Positions 1 to 6,290 of a DNA stretch of 8,776 nt are shown here, piece by piece. The stretch's first letter is position 1, and the number at the start of each line of letters is the position of its first letter. The notes beneath the pieces were generated by a model that was given only the letters and a program-made list of their open reading frames with translations, was not told the origin of the DNA and searched no databases. The stretch lies in assembly GCA_005884705.1 (NCBI GenBank), contig VBAF01000005.1:1-8776 (forward strand). The letters run 5' to 3'. This DNA is from Alphaproteobacteria bacterium (GTDB lineage: Bacteria > Pseudomonadota > Alphaproteobacteria > Reyranellales > Reyranellaceae). A program made the translations under genes and the position numbers.

Positions 1-2
1 AG

Positions 3-740
3 GAGAACGCCTTCCCCTGGATCGAGGCCGATGCCGGCATCGAGTTCGACAAATGGGGCCTGCCCAAGCTCAACGAGAGCACGCTGCAGAGCACCCAGCC
101 CAAGGTCTTCTTCGGCGGCGACGCCGCGTTTGGCCCCAAGAACATCATCTGGGCCGCCGCGCACGGCCATGACGCCGCGATCTCGATCCACAAGATGCTG
201 ATCGGCGAGAATGTCGAGGATCGCCCGGCGCCGGGCATGAACATCGTCAGCCAGAAGATGGGTATCCACGAGTGGAGCTACGACAATGCTCCGACCATCG
301 ACCATCGCTTCAAGGTGCCGCACCGTCCGAAGGCCGAGGCGCTGAAGGACATCATGGCCGAGGTCGAGCTCGGCTTCGATCCCAAGCTCGCCTTCGAGGA
401 AGCGCGGCGCTGCCTGAACTGCGACATCCAGACGGTGTTCGAGGGCAAGCTGTGCATCGAGTGCGACGCCTGCGTCGACATCTGCCCGATGGACTGCATC
501 ACCTTCACCGACAACGGCGAGGAGAAGGAGCTGCGCACGCGGCTGATGGCGCCGGCGATGAACCCGACGCAGGACCTCTATATCGGCAACGACCTCAAGA
601 CCGGCCGCGTCATGGTGAAGGACGAGGATGTCTGCCTGCATTGCGGCCTGTGCGCCGAGCGCTGCCCGACCGGGGCGTGGGACATGCGCAAGTACTACGT
701 GGAAATGACCCAGGCGGAGCACGCATGCCGCAAGCAATAG
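3..740 (+). CDS. GltD-like FAD/NAD(P) oxidoreductase with C-terminal 2x[4Fe-4S] domain (5' partial)
   Basis: Seen: the reading frame is open to the left edge, so only the last 245 residues are present. Residues 36-64 hold the second FAD-contacting motif of the GltD family (FFGGDAAFGPKNIIWAA, then HGHDAAISIHK). After a linker, a CLNC pair sits at residues 137-140, then two ferredoxin-type clusters: C151, C154, C157, C161-P and C211, C214, C217, C221-P. Known: GltD-type proteins move electrons between NAD(P)H and iron-sulfur partners through FAD. Inference: this is the electron-transfer subunit of the KorAB enzyme encoded next, comparable to the third (KorC-like) subunit I recall for the 2-oxoglutarate:NADP+ oxidoreductase of Azoarcus evansii. 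The gene overlaps korA by 16 bases, implying co-translation. The missing N-terminus should carry the first FAD motif and the NAD(P) site. Family is confident; the partner role is inferred from context. Confidence 0.85.
   Translation, partial: ENAFPWIEADAGIEFDKWGLPKLNESTLQSTQPKVFFGGDAAFGPKNIIWAAAHGHDAAISIHKMLIGENVEDRPAPGMNIVSQKMGIHEWSYDNAPTIDHRFKVPHRPKAEALKDIMAEVELGFDPKLAFEEARRCLNCDIQTVFEGKLCIECDACVDICPMDCITFTDNGEEKELRTRLMAPAMNPTQDLYIGNDLKTGRVMVKDEDVCLHCGLCAERCPTGAWDMRKYYVEMTQAEHACRKQ
713..719 (+). promoter_or_regulatory. Ribosome binding site for korA
   Basis: GGCGGAG lies five bases before the ATG at 725, inside the end of the upstream oxidoreductase gene. It supports this ATG as the korA start. 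The open frame extends much further upstream, but that extension only reads the ferredoxin gene out of frame. Confidence 0.55.
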
Positions 741-2569
741 CTGCCGTTAACGATTTCGTCGTCAAGTTCGCGAACGTCAACGGGTCGGGATCGGCCTCCG
801 CCAACGAGCTGTTTGCCCGCGCCATCCTGCGCATGGGCGTGCCGGTCAGCCCGCGCAACATCTTCCCGTCGAACATCCAGGGCCTGCCGACCTGGTACGA
901 GGTGCGGGTCACCGAAAAGGGCTATCTCGGCCGGCGCGGCGGCGTCGACATGATGGTCGCGATGAACCCGCAGACCTGGGCGCAGGACGTCAAGGAGATC
1001 GAGCCGGGCGGCTACCTGTTCTACGATTCGACCAAGCCGATGCCGGCCTCGATGTTCCGCGAGGACATCAACATCGTCGGCGTGCCGCTGACGGCCATCA
1101 CCAACGCCACTTACTCCGACGCCCGCCAGCGCCAGCTGTTCAAGAACATCATCTATGTCGGCGCGCTGTCGGTGCTGCTCGACATCGACGAGAAGAAGAT
1201 CCAGGGGCTGTTCGGCGAGCAGTTCAAGGGCAAGGAAAAGCTGATCGATTCCAACGTCAAGGCGCTGCAGCTCGGTCGCGACTGGGTCCAGCAGCACATC
1301 GATCCCGACGCGGTGAAGCTCAAGGTCCGGCCGTCCAACAACGTCGGCGACAAGATCTTCGTCGAGGGCAACAACGCTGCCGCGCTGGGCGCCGTCTATG
1401 GCGGCGCCACGGTCTGCGCCTGGTACCCGATCACGCCCTCTTCCTCGCTCGCCGAAGCCTTCCAGGCCCACTGCAAGCGGCTGCGCCACGACAAGGAGAC
1501 CGGCAAGGCCAAGTACGCCATCGTCCAGGCCGAGGACGAGCTCGCCTCGATCGGCATCGTGATCGGCGCCGGCTGGAACGGCGCCCGCGCCTTCACCTCG
1601 ACCTCGGGGCCCGGCATCTCGCTGATGACCGAATTCATTGGCCTCGCCTCGTTCGCCGAGGTGCCGGCGGTGATCGTGAACGTGCAGCGCGGCGGGCCCT
1701 CGACCGGCATGCCGACGCGCACACAGCAGTCCGACCTGCTCTCGTGCGCCTATGCCTCCAACGGCGACACCAAGCACGTGCTGCTGTTCCCCGAGGATCC
1801 CAAGGAGTGCTTCGACTTCACCGCCGAGGCGCTCGATCTCGCCGACCGGCTGCAGACGCCGGTGTTCGTCATGACCGACCTCGACATCGGCATGAACCAC
1901 CGGCTGTGCGCGCCGTTCCAGTGGGACGACACGCGCAATCTCGACCGCGGCAAGGTGATGACGGCAGCCGAGCTCGAAGCCGGCAAGACGTTCGGCCGCT
2001 ACCTCGACGTCGACGGCGACGGCATCCCGTTCCGCACCTATCCCGGCACGCACCCGACCAAGGGCTCCTACTTCACGCGCGGCACGACCAAGGACGAGTA
2101 CGCGCGCTACTCCGAGGAAGGCCCGGTCTACGTCCGCAACATGGAGCGGCTGCAGAAGAAGTTCCACACGGCGGCCAGGATCGCGCCGCAGCCGCTGCGC
2201 TACTCCTCGCCCAAGCCGACCAAGTACGGCGTGATCTACTTCGGCTCGACCAGCCCGGCGATGGCCGAGGCGCTCGACCATCTCGAGGCCGACGGCAACC
2301 ACGTCAATGCGCTCCGCGTGCGGGCTTTCCCGTTCAGCCAGGCGGTCGAGGACTTCATCCACGAGCACGACAAGGTGTTCATCGTCGAGCAGAACCGCGA
2401 TGCCCAGCTCCGCACCATGCTGATGGCCGACTTCACGCTCGATGCCCGCAAGCTCGTGCCGGTGCTGCACTATGACGGCACGCCGATCACGGCGCGCTTC
2501 ATCGCCTCAGACATCGCCCAGAAGCTCGCCCAGTTGAAAGTCGTTCCGTTCGAGAAGGCCGCGTCATGA
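725..2569 (+). CDS. korA: 2-oxoacid:acceptor oxidoreductase, fused gamma-alpha subunit (2-oxoglutarate type)
   Basis: A 614-residue cytoplasmic protein, the usual size for the fused KorA form. Residues 10-200 are the gamma domain (FANVNGSGSASANELFARA at 16-34; GYLGRRGGVDMMVAMNP). Residues 211-600 are the alpha domain: YPITPSSS at 234-241, a QAEDE segment at 268-272, TSTSGPG at 291-297 and RGGPSTGMPTRTQQSDL at 321-337, all hallmarks of the family's pyrimidine-binding/CoA region. A DVDGDG segment at 428-433 and GTHPTKGSYFTRG at 441-453 are, as I recall, shared by KorA-type proteins. Known role: with KorB it oxidatively decarboxylates a 2-oxoacid with CoA to acyl-CoA and CO2, reducing ferredoxin or a flavoprotein; some enzymes run in the carboxylating direction. 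2-Oxoglutarate is the likeliest substrate, but sequence alone does not prove it. The start at 725 is set by the ribosome binding site and by where the gamma-domain homology begins. It overlaps korB by 4 bases. Confidence 0.9.
   Translation: MPQAIAAVNDFVVKFANVNGSGSASANELFARAILRMGVPVSPRNIFPSNIQGLPTWYEVRVTEKGYLGRRGGVDMMVAMNPQTWAQDVKEIEPGGYLFYDSTKPMPASMFREDINIVGVPLTAITNATYSDARQRQLFKNIIYVGALSVLLDIDEKKIQGLFGEQFKGKEKLIDSNVKALQLGRDWVQQHIDPDAVKLKVRPSNNVGDKIFVEGNNAAALGAVYGGATVCAWYPITPSSSLAEAFQAHCKRLRHDKETGKAKYAIVQAEDELASIGIVIGAGWNGARAFTSTSGPGISLMTEFIGLASFAEVPAVIVNVQRGGPSTGMPTRTQQSDLLSCAYASNGDTKHVLLFPEDPKECFDFTAEALDLADRLQTPVFVMTDLDIGMNHRLCAPFQWDDTRNLDRGKVMTAAELEAGKTFGRYLDVDGDGIPFRTYPGTHPTKGSYFTRGTTKDEYARYSEEGPVYVRNMERLQKKFHTAARIAPQPLRYSSPKPTKYGVIYFGSTSPAMAEALDHLEADGNHVNALRVRAFPFSQAVEDFIHEHDKVFIVEQNRDAQLRTMLMADFTLDARKLVPVLHYDGTPITARFIASDIAQKLAQLKVVPFEKAAS
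2552..2558 (+). promoter_or_regulatory. Ribosome binding site for korB
   Basis: GAGAAGG lies seven bases before the ATG at 2566, within the last codons of korA. With the ATGA start-stop overlap it indicates translational coupling and balanced production of the two subunits. Confidence 0.5.
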
Positions 2570-3621
2570 CCTACATCGCCAAGCCCAGGCTGCATCATCC
2601 GTCGCTGGTCAAGAACAAGGCCGGCTTCACCCGGCGCGACTACGAGGGCGCCGTCTCGACGCTGTGCGCCGGCTGCGGCCACGATTCGATCAGCGCGGCG
2701 ATCATCCAGGCCTGCTACGAGCTCGACATCCTGCCGCACCAGGTCGCCAAGCTCTCCGGCATCGGCTGCTCGTCGAAGGCGCCGACCTACTTCGTCGGCG
2801 CGTCGCACGGCTTCAACACCGTGCACGGCCGCATGCCGTCGGTGATGACCGGCGCCAACCTCGCCAACAAGGACCTGATCTATATGGGCGTGTCGGGCGA
2901 CGGCGATTCGGCCTCGATCGGCCTCGGCCAGTTCGCCCACATCATGCGGCGCGGCGTCAACATGACCTACATCGTCATGAACAACGGCGTCTACGGCCTG
3001 ACCAAGGGCCAGTTCTCGGCGACCGCCGACAAGGGCTCGATCAGCAAGAAGGGCGTCGCCAACTCCGAGGAATCGATCGACCTCGTCTCGCTCGCCATCT
3101 TGATGGGCGCCACCTTCGTCGGCCGCTCCTTCTCAGGCGACAAGAACCAGCTGGTGCCGCTGATCAAGGCGGCGATGGACCACAAGGGGGCGGCGTTCCT
3201 CGACGTCATCAGCCCGTGCGTTGCCTTCAACAACCACGCCGGCTCGACCAAGAGCTACGAGTATGTGCGCGAGCACAACGAGGCGCTGAACCGGCTCGAC
3301 TTCATCGAGGGGCGCGAGGAGATCACCACGCAGTACGAGCCCGGCACCGCGACCACGGTGCAGCAGCACGACGGCTCGATCCTGCGCCTGCGCAAGCTCG
3401 GCGAGGAGTACGATGCCAGCGACAAGGTCGCGGCGATGAAGCGCGTGCAGGAAGGCCTGCAGGCGGGCGAGGTCGTGACCGGCCTGCTTTATCTCGATCC
3501 GACGCCCAAGGACCTGCACCAGAACCTGAACACGGTCGACGCGCCGCTGAACGCGCTCGGCACCGCCGACCTCTGCCCAGGCTCGGGCGTCCTCGACCGG
3601 ATCAACGCCAGCTTCCGCTGA
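2566..3621 (+). CDS. korB: 2-oxoacid:acceptor oxidoreductase, beta (thiamine diphosphate) subunit
   Basis: A 351-residue partner of KorA that binds thiamine diphosphate and a [4Fe-4S] cluster. Seen: CAGCGH at 34-39 (C34, C37), SGIGCSS at 64-70 (C68) and ISPC at 215-218 (C218) supply the four expected cluster cysteines. HGR at 87-89 follows. GDGDSASIG at 111-119, through NN at 139-140 to YGLTKGQFSAT at 143-153, forms the GDG...NN cofactor motif that holds diphosphate and Mg2+. The C-terminal part, about residues 240-351, is an extension typical of the longer KorB proteins that pair with fused KorA, as in mycobacterial KorB. No ferredoxin domain is present here; the extra clusters are in the flavoprotein encoded at the left edge. 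ATGA overlap with korA. The gene ends one base before the stop codon of the convergent cupin, so any transcription terminator must lie inside that gene. Confidence 0.92.
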   Translation: MTYIAKPRLHHPSLVKNKAGFTRRDYEGAVSTLCAGCGHDSISAAIIQACYELDILPHQVAKLSGIGCSSKAPTYFVGASHGFNTVHGRMPSVMTGANLANKDLIYMGVSGDGDSASIGLGQFAHIMRRGVNMTYIVMNNGVYGLTKGQFSATADKGSISKKGVANSEESIDLVSLAILMGATFVGRSFSGDKNQLVPLIKAAMDHKGAAFLDVISPCVAFNNHAGSTKSYEYVREHNEALNRLDFIEGREEITTQYEPGTATTVQQHDGSILRLRKLGEEYDASDKVAAMKRVQEGLQAGEVVTGLLYLDPTPKDLHQNLNTVDAPLNALGTADLCPGSGVLDRINASFR

Positions 3622-3622
3622 C

Positions 3623-4013
3623 TCAGTGCTCGAGGTCGATCGCCTCGGGCGCCGGCGCTGAGGTGAGGTTCATGCGGCCGTCGTAGATCGGCCGCGCGCC
3701 GGTGGTCGGCCCGGGATACTGCACGAACAGCACGGTACCGCCGGTCTCGGTTCGCATCTCGCTCTCGAAGTGCGGGTCTTCCATGTAGACGATGGTGCCG
3801 GGCCCGTACTTCCTGCCGCCCATCTGGAACTCGCCGTCGATCACGTACCAGATCTGCGCGAAGTCATGCTTGTGCAGCGGAAAGCCCGCGCCCGGCTCGT
3901 AGCGCAGGAAGCCGACATTCGAGGAACTTGGTGGCATTCCTGAACCGCCCCATCTCCCACGCCATCTCGTCGGGATGCCTGAACTCCGGAGCGTTGTGCG
4001 TCGTGGCCGTCAT
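3623..4013 (-). pseudogene. Cupin-domain gene broken by a frameshift/deletion
   Basis: A paralogue of the intact cupin just upstream, split over two frames. The N-terminal piece starts at the ATG at 4013 (MTATTHNAPEFRHPDEMAWEMG...) and reads to KFL at 3929-3921. The rest (NVGFLRYEPGAGFPLHKH, then FAQIWYVIDGEF and YPGPTTGARPIYDGR) is in another frame down to the stop at 3623. The single base at 3920 separates the two halves, whereas the intact paralogue has 33 bases there, so about 32 bases appear to be missing. Reading on in the first frame ends at 3864 and gives 49 residues without the metal site. The C-terminal piece keeps the HKH metal-binding pair, so before disruption this was probably an active cupin. 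A restart at 3937 could make a 104-residue cupin core, but I see no good binding site for it. Its original substrate is unknown. Confidence 0.75.
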
Positions 4014-4019
4014 GACGTT

Positions 4020-4026
4020 CCTCCTC
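4020..4026 (-). promoter_or_regulatory. Strong ribosome binding site of the broken cupin
   Basis: On the minus strand GAGGAGG lies six bases before the ATG at 4013. It is the best Shine-Dalgarno sequence in the window and fixes the start of the gene now broken, suggesting that it was once well translated. Confidence 0.6.
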
Positions 4027-4032
4027 GATCGA

Positions 4033-4539
4033 TCACAGATCGACGCGTTCCTCGGCAACCGACTTGCGCTCCGCCATGTCGAAGCGGCCCGAGTAGATCG
4101 GACGCTCGCCGGTCGTCGGCCCGGGATACTGCACGATCAGGATCTCACCGCCGGTCGCGGTCCGGAAGTCGCCCTCGAAATGAGGGTCGGGATGATACAG
4201 CATCGTTCCCGGCGTGCAGAGCCGGCCGTCGATCGTGAACTCGCCCTTCAGGATGAACCAGACCTGCGCAAAGCCGTGATAGTGCTCGGGATGAGTGGCG
4301 CCGGGCTCCAGCCGCAGGATGCCGGCATTGGGCTCGGTCGGCCGCTCGGGCCGCGGATGGAACAGCATCTTGCCGGTCTCGCCCGGCCAGCGGACCGTCT
4401 CCCAGTCGAGCTCGTCGAGATGGCGCACCTCGTACGGCAGGTGGTCGCGCCGCGACGGCTCGCGCGTCGTGCCGAGGCTGGCGTTGGCTGCTTCGGTATC
4501 GGGAACGTGCTTGCTCATCGCCTTCTCTACCTTCCTCAT
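4033..4539 (-). CDS. Small single-domain cupin protein
   Basis: A 168-residue soluble protein with one beta-barrel cupin. Seen: HYH at 86-88 and Q92, the usual first cupin motif with Gln in place of Glu; G105; then PG at 110-111 with H116 and H120 as candidates for the fourth metal ligand. The C-terminal YPGPTTGERPIYSGRFD at 138-154 is shared with the broken neighbour. The metal and substrate cannot be told from sequence; cupins of this size include dioxygenases, isomerases and sugar- or acid-binding proteins. The chosen ATG at 4539 makes an ATGA overlap with the ABC transporter stop and has GAGG ten bases upstream. A second ATG at 4518 (MSKHVPD..., 161 residues) follows a purine-rich stretch and is almost as plausible. 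Its place behind the transporter genes suggests co-expression. Confidence 0.82.
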   Translation of the reverse strand: MRKVEKAMSKHVPDTEAANASLGTTREPSRRDHLPYEVRHLDELDWETVRWPGETGKMLFHPRPERPTEPNAGILRLEPGATHPEHYHGFAQVWFILKGEFTIDGRLCTPGTMLYHPDPHFEGDFRTATGGEILIVQYPGPTTGERPIYSGRFDMAERKSVAEERVDL

Positions 4540-6257
4540 GACGCGGGCACCTCGACCAGCCGCCCGACCTCGCCCGGCGCACGCTGCAGCTCGAGCCGCC
4601 GGTCGTGCCACTGCCGCAGGGTCGGCCGATGGCCGATCGAGACCATGGTGGCGTCCGGCAGCCGCTCCTTCAATGCCCGATAGATCGCCGCTTCCGCCGG
4701 CTCGTCGAGCGACGCGGTCGCCTCGTCCATGAACAGCCAGTCCGGCTTGAACACCAGCGCCCGCGCGATGGCCAGCCGCTGCTGCTCGCCGCCCGACAGG
4801 ATGTTGCTCCAGTGCGCGTCCTCATCGAGGCGCGGCACGAGATGGCCGAGCTGGGCGGCCTGCAGCGCCGCCACGATCTCGGCATCGGTCGCGGCCGAGT
4901 GCTCGTCGGGATACTTCACCGCGTCGCGCAAGGTGCCGATCGGGATGTAGGGCTTCTGCGGCAGGAACAGCACCCGCGCGCCCGCCGGAATGTTGACGTG
5001 GCCGCGCCCGAACGGCCAGATGCCGGCGAGCGCGCGGAACAGCGTGCTCTTGCCCGAGCCGCTCGCGCCCGAGATCAGCGTCGCCCGGCCCTTCGGCAAT
5101 TCGACCCGCGCATCCTGCAGCAGCGCCTGCCTGTTCGGCAGCGCCAGCGTCAGCGCCTCGGCGGCGACGTCCTGGCGGCCGGCCTGCGGCACGACGTCGA
5201 GCGTCGTCTCGAGCTTCTCGTCGGTCGCCGTACGCAGTCCCTTGAGTCGATCCATCACCGCCCGCAGCTCGGCGAGCGACGTATAGTTGTCGACGAAGAA
5301 GGACAGGGCGCTTTGCACCTGCCCGAACGCCGACGCCGTTTGCATCATGACTCCAAGCGTAATGGCGCCAGCGAAAAATCGCGGCGCCGTCACGAGATAG
5401 GGAAAGATGATCGCAAATTGCTGGTAGCCCGCCTGGTAGAAGGCAAGCTGAGCCTGGGTGAACAACACCCGCCAGCCGTTGGCGAAGATGTCGGCGAAAC
5501 GCAGGTTGAGCGCATCGGCCTCGCGCTGCTCGCCGTTGTAGAGGGCGATGCCCTCGGCGTTCTCGCGCACCCGCACCAGCCCGAAGCGGAAATTCGCCTC
5601 ATAGCGCTGCTTCATGAAGTTGAGGTTGATCAGGCGCCGGCCCACCAGGTTGGCGAGGAAGGTGCCGACGAAGGCGTAGACCAGCGCGACCCAAGCCATG
5701 TAGCCGGGAATGGTGGCGTCGATACCGATGAAGGAGAGCGACAGCGGGCCGGACAGCTGCCACAGGATGAACAGGAACGAGACCAGCGTCGCCACGGCGC
5801 CCAGCAGCCCGAGCAGGAGCTGCATCGTGTATTCGCCCAGCAGCCGCAGGTCCTCGGCGATGCGCTGATCGGCGTTGTCGACGCTGCGCGTCAGCTCGAT
5901 GCGGTAGTAGCCGCGGCCGTCGAGCCAGTGCGCCAGGAAGTTCTTGGTCAGCCAGCGCCGCCAGCGCAGCCGCAGGTAGGGACTGACCACAGCGCGCGCG
6001 ACATAGTTCAGGATGAAGAACGCGGCCAGCACCGAGAAGACCGTGATCTCGCGCCAGAACACTTCTTCGTTCTTGTTCTGGAGGCTGTCGTAGAAGCGGC
6101 GGTTCCAGTCGTTGAACAGCACCTCGAGGCCGACCCCGGTAAACGTGAGGGCGATCGCACCGATCAGCAGAGGGATCGCGAACGGCCGGTCCTCGGACTT
6201 GAAGTACGGGATGACGAGCCGCCACCAGTCGCCGATGAACGAGCCTACTTTTTTCAT
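4536..6257 (-). CDS. SbmA/BacA-like ABC transporter, membrane domain fused to ATPase (YddA/BclA family)
   Basis: A 573-residue inner-membrane half-transporter that should act as a homodimer. The membrane domain covers about residues 1-335, with hydrophobic segments near 25-47, 72-95, 145-168, 180-206 and 275-305. The segments LEVLFNDWNRRFYDSLQ (44-60) and SVDNADQRIAEDL (125-137) are typical of the SbmA/BacA (ABC_membrane_2) fold. The ATPase follows: Walker A GASGSGKST at 397-405, Q-loop Gln at 434, signature LSGGEQQR at 487-494, Walker B WLFMDEA at 507-513 with catalytic E512, and switch H543. All ATPase residues are present, so it should be active. Known relatives are linked to uptake of peptides, cobalamin or bleomycin, or to very-long-chain fatty acid handling; BclA of Bradyrhizobium is one with a fused ATPase. 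The substrate here is unknown. The start has AAAGGA nine bases upstream. It lies 33 bases after dctM and overlaps the cupin start by 4 bases. Confidence 0.9.
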   Translation of the reverse strand: MKKVGSFIGDWWRLVIPYFKSEDRPFAIPLLIGAIALTFTGVGLEVLFNDWNRRFYDSLQNKNEEVFWREITVFSVLAAFFILNYVARAVVSPYLRLRWRRWLTKNFLAHWLDGRGYYRIELTRSVDNADQRIAEDLRLLGEYTMQLLLGLLGAVATLVSFLFILWQLSGPLSLSFIGIDATIPGYMAWVALVYAFVGTFLANLVGRRLINLNFMKQRYEANFRFGLVRVRENAEGIALYNGEQREADALNLRFADIFANGWRVLFTQAQLAFYQAGYQQFAIIFPYLVTAPRFFAGAITLGVMMQTASAFGQVQSALSFFVDNYTSLAELRAVMDRLKGLRTATDEKLETTLDVVPQAGRQDVAAEALTLALPNRQALLQDARVELPKGRATLISGASGSGKSTLFRALAGIWPFGRGHVNIPAGARVLFLPQKPYIPIGTLRDAVKYPDEHSAATDAEIVAALQAAQLGHLVPRLDEDAHWSNILSGGEQQRLAIARALVFKPDWLFMDEATASLDEPAEAAIYRALKERLPDATMVSIGHRPTLRQWHDRRLELQRAPGEVGRLVEVPAS

Positions 6258-6290
6258 GCGAGGGGATCCTTTCGGGGCCGGACAGTAGCC

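Noticed and set aside
272..724. N-terminal extension of korA back to an ATG at 272
   Set aside because: The extension is the ferredoxin gene read in another frame. Gamma-domain homology and a ribosome binding site both place the start at 725.
695..2470. Long minus-strand open frame of 591 codons opposite korA
   Set aside because: It lies entirely opposite a strongly recognisable korA, its translation is Arg/Asp/Val/Leu-rich and low in family-like motifs, and long antisense frames are expected in GC-rich coding DNA.
3632..3646. Possible terminator hairpin just after korB
   Set aside because: A stem of about five pairs with a five-base loop, followed by GC-rich sequence with no T-run; it is also cupin coding sequence. 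Not convincing as an intrinsic terminator.
6258..6290. Possible promoter or terminator between dctM and the ABC transporter
   Set aside because: Only 33 bases, with a GGATCC palindrome and a ribosome binding site; no stem-loop with T-run and no recognisable -35/-10 pair.
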